Of a DNA stretch of 64,000 nucleotides, positions 47,038 to 55,427 are shown piece by piece. This DNA is from Desulfobacteraceae bacterium (GTDB lineage Bacteria > Desulfobacterota > Desulfobacteria > Desulfobacterales > JACKCP01), in the NCBI GenBank assembly GCA_020633955.1, contig JACKCP010000012.1, forward strand, positions 18,274 to 82,273. The letters run 5' to 3'. Under the pieces are notes generated by a model. That model did not search any database and was not told where the DNA came from. It saw only the letters and a list, made by a program, of their open reading frames with translations. Within the stretch, counting starts at the first letter, position 1. Every line of letters starts with the position of its first letter. A program made the position numbers and the translations under genes.

Positions 47038-48222
47038 TCAGTCTGTGCGCAGTGCCTGAATAGGATTCAGTGCAGCTGCCTGGCGTGCCGGGTAATATCC
47101 GAAGAAAATACCAATGGCTACAGACACCCCTACACCAAGGATCAGTGCTCCATGGACAATTTCAAACTGCCATCCTGAAAATCTGGCAATTCCCCAGGAA
47201 GTTGCAACTCCGATGAAACTGCCCACAAAACCGCCCACAAGTGAAAGGAGAACAGATTCTATTAGAAACTGCCACTGGATGTCTTTTTTTCTCGCCCCCA
47301 ACGCTCTGCGGATACCTATTTCCCTTTTTCTTTCAGTAACAGAAACCAGCATTACATTCATGACACCTACACCGCCTACTATGAGAGATATACTTCCAAT
47401 AGCTCCCAGAAGCAGTGTGAACATTTGAAACTGGCGCTCCATTTGGGCGATCATCTCCTCAGGACTAATTATGCGAAGCTTCATGCTTTCAGTAAGATCC
47501 GAAAAACAGGTTTTTATTTCTTCAGTTCCAAGAGCTGTTGTAAATCCAGGCGAAAGGCGGGCCATGAAAGTGCTTATGATGCTCTGTGGTGACATGTGAA
47601 GAAGAGCCGTAATCGGCAGTAGAATACCTTCCTGAATTTCATATGGTCTCATGGGTCCGATTGCTACTGGTTCAATTGTTCCAATCACGGTTATTTTACG
47701 ATTATTGTAATAAAGCTCGCTACCCGGATTTGTTTCAATACCCTGTGCTTTAAGTCTGGCTGCAAGGTTGCTGCTCAGGCATGCATGGGGTGTAATGCCG
47801 TCAAGATCTGAGATAAAGCGTCCTTCTGTCATAGCGAGTCTGTTCATCTGGAAAAAAGATTCGGTTACCCCCATTGCCGGAATGTTAATACGTTTTCCGT
47901 CTTTTCTCAGCTCTCCATATGAGGAGGCATATGGTGCAACTATTGATATGGAAGACAGGTTTTCAGGTATTTTGAGAATTTTCTGCAGTTTAAAGCCTTT
48001 TGATTTGTCTTCGCCCCGGTCGTTAGCAGTCTGTATGGAGAGTATGTCTGTGCCCATTTCCTTGAACTGGCGCATGCTTTCCTGCTGTGCAAGAGTTCCA
48101 ATTGAAACAAGTGCAATAACCGAAGCAATTCCTATGACAATACCCAGCAGTGCAAGTATGGAACGCTGACGCGAGGATATAAGGGAGCGTGCTGCTTCCC
48201 TGAGATTAGCCTTGATGATCAT
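47038..48222 (-). CDS. MacB-type ABC transporter permease
   Basis: This 394-residue permease of the MacB/FtsX type has one N-terminal membrane helix (SILALLGIVIGIASVIALVS), a large periplasmic domain (about 50-265) and three C-terminal helices, with GGVGVMNVMLVSVTERKREI and IGIRRALGARKKDIQWQFL between them. The ATG at 48222 overlaps the stop of the ATPase gene by 4 bp (ATGA), which is typical of coupled subunits. The longer frame upstream is not needed. It would work with the ATPase, the PAS-adaptor and the TolC-like protein to export a substrate such as a peptide or siderophore. The substrate is not known. Confidence 0.93.
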   Translation of the reverse strand: MIIKANLREAARSLISSRQRSILALLGIVIGIASVIALVSIGTLAQQESMRQFKEMGTDILSIQTANDRGEDKSKGFKLQKILKIPENLSSISIVAPYASSYGELRKDGKRINIPAMGVTESFFQMNRLAMTEGRFISDLDGITPHACLSSNLAARLKAQGIETNPGSELYYNNRKITVIGTIEPVAIGPMRPYEIQEGILLPITALLHMSPQSIISTFMARLSPGFTTALGTEEIKTCFSDLTESMKLRIISPEEMIAQMERQFQMFTLLLGAIGSISLIVGGVGVMNVMLVSVTERKREIGIRRALGARKKDIQWQFLIESVLLSLVGGFVGSFIGVATSWGIARFSGWQFEIVHGALILGVGVSVAIGIFFGYYPARQAAALNPIQALRTD

Positions 48223-48905
48223 TGGCTTTCCTCCCTGTCTGCAATATATCCGTCCTGCATGAGAATGGTTCCTGGACATTGGGCGGCAATACGGGGATCG
48301 TGTGTAATGATGAGGGTGGTTATTTGTCTTGTACTGTTAAGCTCCAGAAAAAGATTCATTATTTCCTGGCCTACACGAGTATCAAGTGCACCGGTTGGCT
48401 CATCTGCAAGAAGAATTGAAGGTGATCCAACCAGAGCACGGGCAATGGCTACCCGCTGCTGCTGCCCCCCTGAGAGTTCCATTGGTTTATGTCCAGCCCT
48501 GTCTGCCATCCCGACCTTTTCCAGTATTTCCATTGACATGGATTTCTGTTCTTTTTCAGGAATACCTCTGTAAACCAGTGGGATGCACACATTTTCAAGG
48601 GCCGTGAGCCTGCCAAGAAGATTAAACTGCTGAAAGACAAAACCGATTTTCTTATTTCGTATAGCGGAAAGCTCACTGTCGGACAGTCTGGCTGTTTCCC
48701 TGTTCTCAAGCAGATAACGTCCTGAATCTGGCTGGTCAAGAAAACCTATGATATTCATAAGGGTAGACTTCCCGCTGCCTGAAGTGCCCATTATTGCAAG
48801 CATTTCTCCTGTTTTCACTTCAAAGCTCACACCTCTGAGAACATTTACCTGTAAAGGTCCAAGGTTAAAGGATTTTTTTATGTTTTCAAGTTTCAGCAGT
48901 GTCAT
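48219..48905 (-). CDS. MacB/LolD-type ABC transporter ATPase
   Basis: This 228-residue ATP-binding subunit has Walker A (GTSGSGKST), the Q-loop (FVFQQFNLLGRL), the signature ELSGGQQQRVAIARAL, Walker B (ILLADEPTGALD) and the switch His (LIITHDPRIA). It is of the MacB/LolD class that powers mechanotransmission in tripartite exporters. Its ATG at 48905 overlaps the stop of the adaptor gene by 4 bp. An alternative start three codons upstream is possible. The permease gene follows with another ATGA overlap. Confidence 0.94.
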   Translation of the reverse strand: MTLLKLENIKKSFNLGPLQVNVLRGVSFEVKTGEMLAIMGTSGSGKSTLMNIIGFLDQPDSGRYLLENRETARLSDSELSAIRNKKIGFVFQQFNLLGRLTALENVCIPLVYRGIPEKEQKSMSMEILEKVGMADRAGHKPMELSGGQQQRVAIARALVGSPSILLADEPTGALDTRVGQEIMNLFLELNSTRQITTLIITHDPRIAAQCPGTILMQDGYIADREESQ

Positions 48906-50665
48906 GGTGCCCATCCAAGTATATGATCTTCAGGCTTAAGACCTGAAATGATTTCAACTGAATCAAGGGTGGTTATGCCTGTTGACACCTTTTTTTCTTC
49001 AATGCTCCCGTCATCATTCATAATCCTGACCATGGCATCGCCGCCCATGGTGCGTACCAGATAAAGAGGTATCATTAATGCTTTTGGATTATCATAAACA
49101 AGAATTTCAAGGTCTGCACTCATTCCTACTCTTATGGCTGAAGCAGCGTTTTTGGTGAGTTCAGGAATTGTAACCTGTACTTCAAACCCAGGGGTTCCAA
49201 TACTGCCTGCTGAGGTGGCCTGGGCTGATATGTGGGAAAGATATCCATCAAGAATGACGCCAGGAAAGGCATCACCCCTTGCCCTTACCTTTTGATTCAG
49301 AGACAGCCTCCTGATTTCCACTTCATCAACACGTGAAAAAACCTTGAGACCGCTTAGGTCACCAAGTGCAAACAATGCTGTGCCTTTCTCCACTCTGGCT
49401 CCCTGATCCAGAGACTGTTTTTTGCTTTCTTCTGTAACAGGCTGAATCACAACACCGGATACAGGAGCTCTGACTTCGGCCTGGGAAATGAGAGATTCAA
49501 GCTCTTTGAGCCGTATACTGGCGTTGTCCAGCTCCATTTTGGCTATGCTCAGGTTTGCACTGCTGGCCTTTTTAAGGGTGGAATCCATTTCTTCCCTGCT
49601 GGAGATAAGATCCATACGGCTTGTTTTTACCTGCTGCTTTGCCCTGTCAAGTTCCTGAGCCGGAATGATTCCTTTATCAAAAAGAAGTTCAGCTTCTTCA
49701 ACCTTGCGGATGCTGTTTTCAAGGCTGCTTTCTGCCCTTTGCAGGTTTCGTCTGGCCCTTGCCATTTCCGTGCTTTTTTCCCATGATGCCAGTTGGTCGT
49801 AATTCTGAAGAGCTTTAATATAAATAGTTTTTGTTTCCCGGAGTTTTATTTTTGTTTCTGAAGTATCAAGCACCATAAGAAGATCTCCCTTGCTTACAAC
49901 CTGACCAAAGGAAAAGTTGCGTTCAAGGATTCTTGCATCAAATGGAGCCGTAATCATTATTTCCTCAACAGGCTGCAGGCGTCCTGAGAGTGAAATGCTT
50001 GAGGAAACAGGGCTGGATGTTACTGTGTGGATATCCCGGCTTCCCTGCAACATTCTTTGTGCATGATTTGTGTTTCTTTCAGGAGAAGATATTTTTGAAA
50101 AACCTTGAAAATGAAAATATCCAAGTCCCACGAAAAACAAGATGATGGCTGCTGTGGCCAGTCCCTTTACCATCTGCACCCTTTTAAGAAGTCCGGTAAG
50201 CCTTAGATTGCTGGCTTCTATTTCTTCATATGCCCTGGCAAGTTTTCTGGCGTTTTCCCTTTCCTGCTCTTGAAGAGCTGTTAGTTCAGTAATGTCAGAA
50301 AAAACCACAACAACACCGGTTGATTCCTTTTCGTTTTCACGCTGAAGCCAGGATGAGGAAAGACTTAATGTCATTTTTCTGCCGTCGGAACGTATAAAGT
50401 CAACGGTTTGCCGATGTCCCACTTTTTTTCTGGTCACAGCATCAAGAATCATCTGGTTGAAGGCATCATTATTTTCTTCAGCAGCAAGAAATACCTCGGC
50501 AAAGGCATGTTCCCTTACAAGAGATGGATCAAGTCCCAGTATGGCCGCAGCTGCAGGGTTGAAAAGGGTGATTCTTCCCTGAAAGTTCAGGGCCATTACA
50601 CCATCTTTCATGTTGTCCAGAACGCTCTGGTGAAAATCTTTTTGAAAATCAGGTTTTATACTCAT
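48902..50665 (-). CDS. Exporter adaptor (MacA/HlyD type) fused to an N-terminal PAS domain
   Basis: This 587-residue protein begins with a cytoplasmic PAS domain (about 10-135: NMKDGVMALNFQGRITLFNP, VVVFSDITELTALQEQ), a short coiled coil, and one membrane helix (LATAAIILFFVGLGYFHF, about 175-192). A periplasmic adaptor of the MacA/HlyD type follows, with a lipoyl half (ITAPFDARILERNFSFGQVV), a long alpha hairpin (about 290-405), the second lipoyl half (VRAPVSGVVIQPV) and beta-barrel domains. A PAS sensor on an exporter adaptor is not the usual layout. The ATG at 50665 has GGAAAG upstream. The gene lies 19 bp after the TolC-like gene and overlaps the ATPase gene. Confidence 0.9.
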   Translation of the reverse strand: MSIKPDFQKDFHQSVLDNMKDGVMALNFQGRITLFNPAAAAILGLDPSLVREHAFAEVFLAAEENNDAFNQMILDAVTRKKVGHRQTVDFIRSDGRKMTLSLSSSWLQRENEKESTGVVVVFSDITELTALQEQERENARKLARAYEEIEASNLRLTGLLKRVQMVKGLATAAIILFFVGLGYFHFQGFSKISSPERNTNHAQRMLQGSRDIHTVTSSPVSSSISLSGRLQPVEEIMITAPFDARILERNFSFGQVVSKGDLLMVLDTSETKIKLRETKTIYIKALQNYDQLASWEKSTEMARARRNLQRAESSLENSIRKVEEAELLFDKGIIPAQELDRAKQQVKTSRMDLISSREEMDSTLKKASSANLSIAKMELDNASIRLKELESLISQAEVRAPVSGVVIQPVTEESKKQSLDQGARVEKGTALFALGDLSGLKVFSRVDEVEIRRLSLNQKVRARGDAFPGVILDGYLSHISAQATSAGSIGTPGFEVQVTIPELTKNAASAIRVGMSADLEILVYDNPKALMIPLYLVRTMGGDAMVRIMNDDGSIEEKKVSTGITTLDSVEIISGLKPEDHILGWAP

Positions 50666-50684
50666 AGTCTTTCCTTGGAAGTCA

Positions 50685-52271
50685 TTATTGAAGCATCCAT
50701 GTTTTTCCGCCGAGATATTCTGCTTCAAGGTCAGCACGTTCAGTGATAAACTCAATATCCCAGGTATCCAGTGTGGTGGCAATCATGGCATCAAGGCTTG
50801 TAAGGGTGTTCTGGTAAGTCATTATGGCTCTTATTTCCGCCAGTTTGTCATCCCGGAGTTTGTCCTGCTCCTGGATAAAATCTGTGTTGGAAATTTTTCC
50901 AAGCTTGAACTGAAGTTCGCTTATACGGAAGTTCTCTTCTGAAAACTGTCTTGTTTTTGAAGCCAGTTCTACCCGTCTGAGGCTTGAATCCACCTGACGA
51001 ACGGCATTTCGAATATTGTTTTCAAGTGACTGTCTGGTAGTGAGCAGCTGCATATTGGCTTTACGGAGCTGTATCCTTGCGGAAAGCAAAGGCATTTCCC
51101 TCGTGTATTTCTTGTCTCCATAAACTGGCAGGGGAATTTTCAGGTTGAGGCCAAGCCACCAGTCTTCCTGGCTATAGGAAGGATCGTTTTTTCGGTGATT
51201 CCAGCCGTCTTTATAGCCTCCTTCCAGGTCAAGATTCCACAGTCTCTGATTTTTGGCGTCGGAAAGCTCGATTTTTGCCATTTCAAGGGAGGTTAGTGCA
51301 GAAAGGTATGAGTTGTCCCTCTCCAGTGCAAGTGCAAGGCATTCTTCAAAAACAGGGTGTACTGGTTTGTATATGATTTTTTCAGTTGGAACAAGTTTGG
51401 TATTTCCACTTATCTCAAGACGCTGCAGCAGAGCAAGGTGTGCATTATCCATTTGTGCCTTTGCCTCTTCAAATGCCAGTTCCTGTCTGCTAAGGTTGGC
51501 TTCTGACTGAAGTATTTCGTTTGGTGCACGTCTTCCTGTTTCAATCATGGTTCGGGTGAGGTCAAGCTGCTTTTTTGCCTTGTCAAGTGCGTCATTTTGT
51601 ACCTCCATGTCCTGATAAAGGGATAAAAGAGTCCGGTAATCCTGAATCACCCCGGAAATTGTGTTTATGAGAGTATCTCTCAGTGATCGTATATTATTTT
51701 CTTCCTGCATGGCCGCACGTCTCAACGGGGCCATATTGTAGTCAATTCCCCCGTCTTTGAGCAGGGGCTGGCGGAACCCGACAGACCATTGGGATAGTCC
51801 GGTCTGGGTTTCACCCGAGCTGCTGTCAGTTTTGTTATAACTGGTTTGATAACCGTTTTCCCATGCAAATATGATTTCTCCCCCTGTAGGAATTTTCTGA
51901 CTGACAGTGCTGATAAGTGACAGCTCTGCATTGTCTGTGCGGGATCTGCTGGAATCCTGGGTGTCAGAGTTATAGTCTGTTGCAGTTCCTGTTGTTGCTG
52001 TACTGGCCTGAGGGCTGATATCCAGGTTTGGTGAGAATCGATTCATTTCCTGTGCCAGCTGGAATTTTTCCATTATTCTTGAAAGATAAGCACTTTCAAT
52101 TGTGCGGTTTTGTCTGAGTGCCAGGTGGATTGCTTCAGTGAGGCTGAGTTCCATAACAGGAGGAAATTCATGCTTAGGAGTAATTGGTTTTTCTTCAGAC
52201 AAAAGAAGAGCTGGGATGCAGAAAATAAAAAAAACAAGGATTCCTGCAATTCTTAAGCTGGCATGTTTCAT
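50685..52271 (-). CDS. TolC-family outer-membrane efflux protein
   Basis: This 528-residue protein has a signal peptide (IAGILVFFIFCIPALLLS) and two repeats of the OEP fold, with LTEAIHLALRQNRTIESAYL starting the first and a second helical repeat from about residue 320. The ATG at 52271 has CAGGAC close upstream and is preferred over the ATG 18 nt before it. It is the first gene of the exporter operon, followed by the PAS-adaptor, ATPase and permease genes, so all four parts of a MacAB-TolC-type pump are encoded together. Confidence 0.92.
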   Translation of the reverse strand: MKHASLRIAGILVFFIFCIPALLLSEEKPITPKHEFPPVMELSLTEAIHLALRQNRTIESAYLSRIMEKFQLAQEMNRFSPNLDISPQASTATTGTATDYNSDTQDSSRSRTDNAELSLISTVSQKIPTGGEIIFAWENGYQTSYNKTDSSSGETQTGLSQWSVGFRQPLLKDGGIDYNMAPLRRAAMQEENNIRSLRDTLINTISGVIQDYRTLLSLYQDMEVQNDALDKAKKQLDLTRTMIETGRRAPNEILQSEANLSRQELAFEEAKAQMDNAHLALLQRLEISGNTKLVPTEKIIYKPVHPVFEECLALALERDNSYLSALTSLEMAKIELSDAKNQRLWNLDLEGGYKDGWNHRKNDPSYSQEDWWLGLNLKIPLPVYGDKKYTREMPLLSARIQLRKANMQLLTTRQSLENNIRNAVRQVDSSLRRVELASKTRQFSEENFRISELQFKLGKISNTDFIQEQDKLRDDKLAEIRAIMTYQNTLTSLDAMIATTLDTWDIEFITERADLEAEYLGGKTWMLQ

Positions 52272-52463
52272 ATTTTGTCCTGACAGCATTCCGGCTGAAA
52301 TTTATGAGTCTTTGTAGAAAATACAGTGCAGGATTCATTAAAATATTATATTTAAATATCCTGCATATAAGGCATTGCTCTTTTTTCAGTTATTGATTTT
52401 TTATAGGATAGTACGGTGTTTTTTGTCAACAAAAGTCTAAAAAGAACATTTATAATACATGCC

Positions 52464-52670
52464 ATGAAAAATAAAACCATGGAGGCTTGTAAAAATGAAA
52501 TCAAAATCAAATTGTGTCAGAAAATTGCAGAAAGTTTAGAGCTTGAGTTAGAAGCAGTGAAAAAAGAAATTTTATCAGGCCCTTTAATCAATGCTGACGA
52601 AACCACAGTTCAGGTTATCAAAGAACCAGGAAGGTCAAGCCAGGCAAAATCCCTGTTCTCTCAGAATTGA
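52464..52670 (+). pseudogene. IS66-type transposase remnant
   Basis: The short frame contains EILSGPLINADETTVQVIKE and PGRSSQAKS, which matches the catalytic Asp region of IS66-family transposases (usually about 500 residues). Everything before and most of what follows is missing. A shifted frame downstream (52650-52805) reads PVLSELKEYVESGLGDLPL and may be another fragment. No terminal repeats were seen. It marks the start of the accessory region to the right. Confidence 0.7.
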
Positions 52671-52814
52671 AAGAATACGTTGAATCCGGCTTAGGAGATT
52701 TACCTTTATCTCAAATCTATAGACCGACTCTCGCAGTTAGGTTTGTGGAAAATTTAAAGAAGTCCCTATGGATGGAGGTCTGCAAATACCTCCATTCGCA
52801 AAAGTAAGGCTTCA

Positions 52815-54119
52815 TCAAACTTCAAAAGTAACTCCGTCCTCATATCTGTAAACATTGTCAAATAAATCAGAAAACATTTCTCCCTGAAGGGTGTGAACAG
52901 GAACAATTTTTTTTGCTTTCAAAGCTTTGCAAAATCTTTTCAAATCTTTTAAATAGGCATGTCCGCTTACGTGTATATGCTTCATTGTCAAGTCGTATTT
53001 TTTGCAGAAAGCCTCATATGAATCATCATTGTCAAGATATCCTTTCCACATGGAAAAAATAAATAAAGAATAATGAAATTTTTGTTGAGCTGCAAGTTTT
53101 TGTGCTATTCTGTCTGCGGCTTTAAGGGGGAGTCTTAAAACAATATCCTTTCTTTTTGCCATTATTTCATCTAATTCAATTTTTCTGTGTTTGTTTTCAT
53201 ACAAAAATGAAGCCCCAAGACTTTCAGCAATTGCACAACTGTGTCCTTTTATATAATAAATCCTTATATTATCGTTTTTGTGTGGAGGAAGGGATGGACT
53301 GACTTGTTTCAGCTGGGTTAAAATATAATATGTATATAAATCCATAACAAAAATTTTTTTTCTTTTTAAACAGGCTCTGTAAATTGAAACAATTCTGTCA
53401 ATATTGCTTCCTGCTGCCTGGATAAACCCAATGTCTGTTTGAATTGCAAACCTTCCCGAAAGGTTATTTTCAATGTCTGCTTCACTAGCATAGATTGTCT
53501 TGTGATTATTCCCAAGGGTTGTTCCTTCCATAATAAGGCAGTCAATATTTTTAAAAGGATGTTTTTCAAAATTATCTACAAGAACTGATTTTCTTCCATG
53601 TCCCCTGAAATCTCCGGAATAAAAAATTTTTTTGTTTTCAACTTCAATTAAAAAGGAAGAAGCATCAAATCCAGAATGATCTGCAAGATACGATGTTATT
53701 TTAAAAGGCCCTATTTCAAGAGGCTTCCAATGTTCAAAATTTTTTATATTTTTAATATGTACTTTAAGGGATTCCGGGTAAAAAACATTCCCGGTTTCAA
53801 TTAAAAGACGTGTTCCCCTGCTCATGTAAACAGGTATTTCAGGATTTATTTGGTTTAAAAGGCCACAATGGTCATGGTGTGCATGGGAAATAAATACAGC
53901 TTCTATATCTGGTTTGTCATTTTTATAAAGACCTTTTAGATTTGGAAGAATTTTATTTTCAATTGACGGGTTATTTAAATTGTTTTCATCAATTTCTCCG
54001 CCTCCGTTTTCCATGAGAGGCTTACCAAGATCAAAAATAATCCTGGTTATTCCTGATTTGATTTCTATGCAGCTTCCGCCTATTGCATTGGTTCCTCTGT
54101 GGATTGTTATTTCTGCCAT
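52815..54119 (-). CDS. MBL-fold hydrolase of the ribonuclease J/beta-CASP type
   Basis: This 434-residue metallo-beta-lactamase-fold enzyme has the metal-binding motif SHAHHDHCG (about residues 78-86), an early Asp (IIFDLGKP), a second His in YLADHSGFDA, and GDFRGHG. The C-terminal motifs HVSGHAYLKDL and VPVHTLQGE fit the beta-CASP/RNase J group of RNA or DNA nucleases, though the overall sequence is diverged from true RNase J. A stand-alone copy next to accessory genes could belong to RNA turnover or to a defence-type function. SD AAGGAT precedes the ATG. It is bounded by the IS66 remnant and a family A repeat. Confidence 0.85.
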   Translation of the reverse strand: MAEITIHRGTNAIGGSCIEIKSGITRIIFDLGKPLMENGGGEIDENNLNNPSIENKILPNLKGLYKNDKPDIEAVFISHAHHDHCGLLNQINPEIPVYMSRGTRLLIETGNVFYPESLKVHIKNIKNFEHWKPLEIGPFKITSYLADHSGFDASSFLIEVENKKIFYSGDFRGHGRKSVLVDNFEKHPFKNIDCLIMEGTTLGNNHKTIYASEADIENNLSGRFAIQTDIGFIQAAGSNIDRIVSIYRACLKRKKIFVMDLYTYYILTQLKQVSPSLPPHKNDNIRIYYIKGHSCAIAESLGASFLYENKHRKIELDEIMAKRKDIVLRLPLKAADRIAQKLAAQQKFHYSLFIFSMWKGYLDNDDSYEAFCKKYDLTMKHIHVSGHAYLKDLKRFCKALKAKKIVPVHTLQGEMFSDLFDNVYRYEDGVTFEV

Positions 54120-54150
54120 TTAAAATCCTTTTAAATTAATCAGTTTAAAT

Positions 54151-54294
54151 TAGTTGCTGAACGAAAACGGCCTTTTTTGTTTCATTCTTAAGTCAGATGA
54201 AAAATTTAATCCTCAAAATACTCCATGTATTCCTGTGGTTAAATTTTTCACCTTCCTTGAATGAAACAAAATTCTCGTTTTCGGCCAATCACTA
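54151..54294. repeat. Family A palindromic repeat, copy A10
   Basis: TAGTTGCTGAACGAAAACGG to TTCGGCCAATCACTA, a near-consensus copy 32 bp upstream of the MBL gene. Confidence 0.85.
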
Positions 54295-54296
54295 AA

Positions 54297-54372
54297 TTAG
54301 AATGGCTGCTGTATTTTTTCTGAGCCTCATTATAGCTGAAGCTTTGGCACAGCCGGCTCAGAAAAAATTTTG
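54297..54372. repeat. Family B repeat fragment
   Basis: GGCTGCTGTATTTTTTCTGA and CCGGCTCAGAAAAAATTTTG are the two arms of the nested hairpin of family B. The outer ends are missing. It starts 2 bp after the family A copy. Confidence 0.7.
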
Positions 54373-54452
54373 CTTTTGTTTTTCCAGCAATCCGTCTTTT
54401 TAACAGTATTGAGCAAAATATTTTATAAGGGGAAGTATTTCTCAGTTATCAA

Positions 54453-55409
54453 TTATTTTGGAGCAGATATTCCTCCCTTAAAATCAGATGGATTTCCTTT
54501 CAGCAAGAGTCGTTTGCTGCCAAGTTTGTCTTCAAGTTTCTTTTTATGTACTGACCAGACTTTTCCATCTCTTTGATCCTGGTCAAATCCAAATACTGCA
54601 AGACAAGGGGATGTATTGAGCTTTAGATCAGCACCATTGGCTATTTTTTCAACAAAATCCCCGTATCTTTCCATTAGAATATCTTGAGGAATAATTTCAC
54701 ATAAATTTTTGCATATTAATTTGTATGAATTTAAGATGTCATCTTTATATTTTTCAAGAAGTTCTTCATATATGGCTATTTGATTTAAAACAGGAACATT
54801 GTCATCGTTTGCACGAAGTTCTTTATTGGAGAAATCCTTTGCTTCAACAAAAACAAGTTCATAGTTATTTTCAAGGCTCTGGATTGCTGCAAAGTCTATT
54901 CTTTTTGCAGTTTTTCTGTTTCCTGTTCCCAAATGATTTTCAATGGTTTCGTCTTCATGGGTAAGTGCTATTTCAAGATCAATAATATTATTGTTGCTTT
55001 TAAGTATTTTCTGAATTCCTTCTTTTTCAACTCCCCCATAAACAGAAGAAGATTTTTTAAGAGCCTTGATATCATTTCGTTTTGTTATAAAATAATTTTT
55101 TATGAACTCATCTGTGTTTTCTTCAAAAAAACTGCTGGTTTCTGTTTTTATCAAGACAGATTTTCCTTTTGAGGGAGCCGGGCTTAAAAGATACTTGTAA
55201 TGTGTTTCAGTAGAAATTTTATTGTTTGAGTATCCAAGCTTTAAAATACTGTTTCCCTGATAATAAATGTTTATATAATTATCTCTTATACCTATTGCAA
55301 TATCTTTATCTTCAAGTATTTTTTTCCATAGTCCGTTGTTGTTAAAACTATCTTTCAATGCATTTATAAAGTTTTCGTTTGTTATTCCTCTTTTAAAAAT
55401 AGCAGCCAT
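54453..55409 (-). CDS. PD-(D/E)XK nuclease-like protein of unknown family
   Basis: This 318-residue protein is not a family I can name. Its middle shows the order expected of a PD-(D/E)XK nuclease: a Glu in IIDLEIALTHED (about 146-157), an Asp in KRIDFAAIQ, the E-x-K motif LVFVEAKDF (about 190-198), and a following helix VLNQIAIYEELLEKY. The N-terminal third is a mixed domain with no known motif. It has no signal peptide or membrane segment. It starts 18 bp after the stop of the 473-residue gene, with SD AGGAG, so the two form one operon under the sigma-54-like promoter. A role as nuclease effector is inference. Confidence 0.72.
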   Translation of the reverse strand: MAAIFKRGITNENFINALKDSFNNNGLWKKILEDKDIAIGIRDNYINIYYQGNSILKLGYSNNKISTETHYKYLLSPAPSKGKSVLIKTETSSFFEENTDEFIKNYFITKRNDIKALKKSSSVYGGVEKEGIQKILKSNNNIIDLEIALTHEDETIENHLGTGNRKTAKRIDFAAIQSLENNYELVFVEAKDFSNKELRANDDNVPVLNQIAIYEELLEKYKDDILNSYKLICKNLCEIIPQDILMERYGDFVEKIANGADLKLNTSPCLAVFGFDQDQRDGKVWSVHKKKLEDKLGSKRLLLKGNPSDFKGGISAPK

Positions 55410-55427
55410 TTTTTTCTCCTTTTTTTA

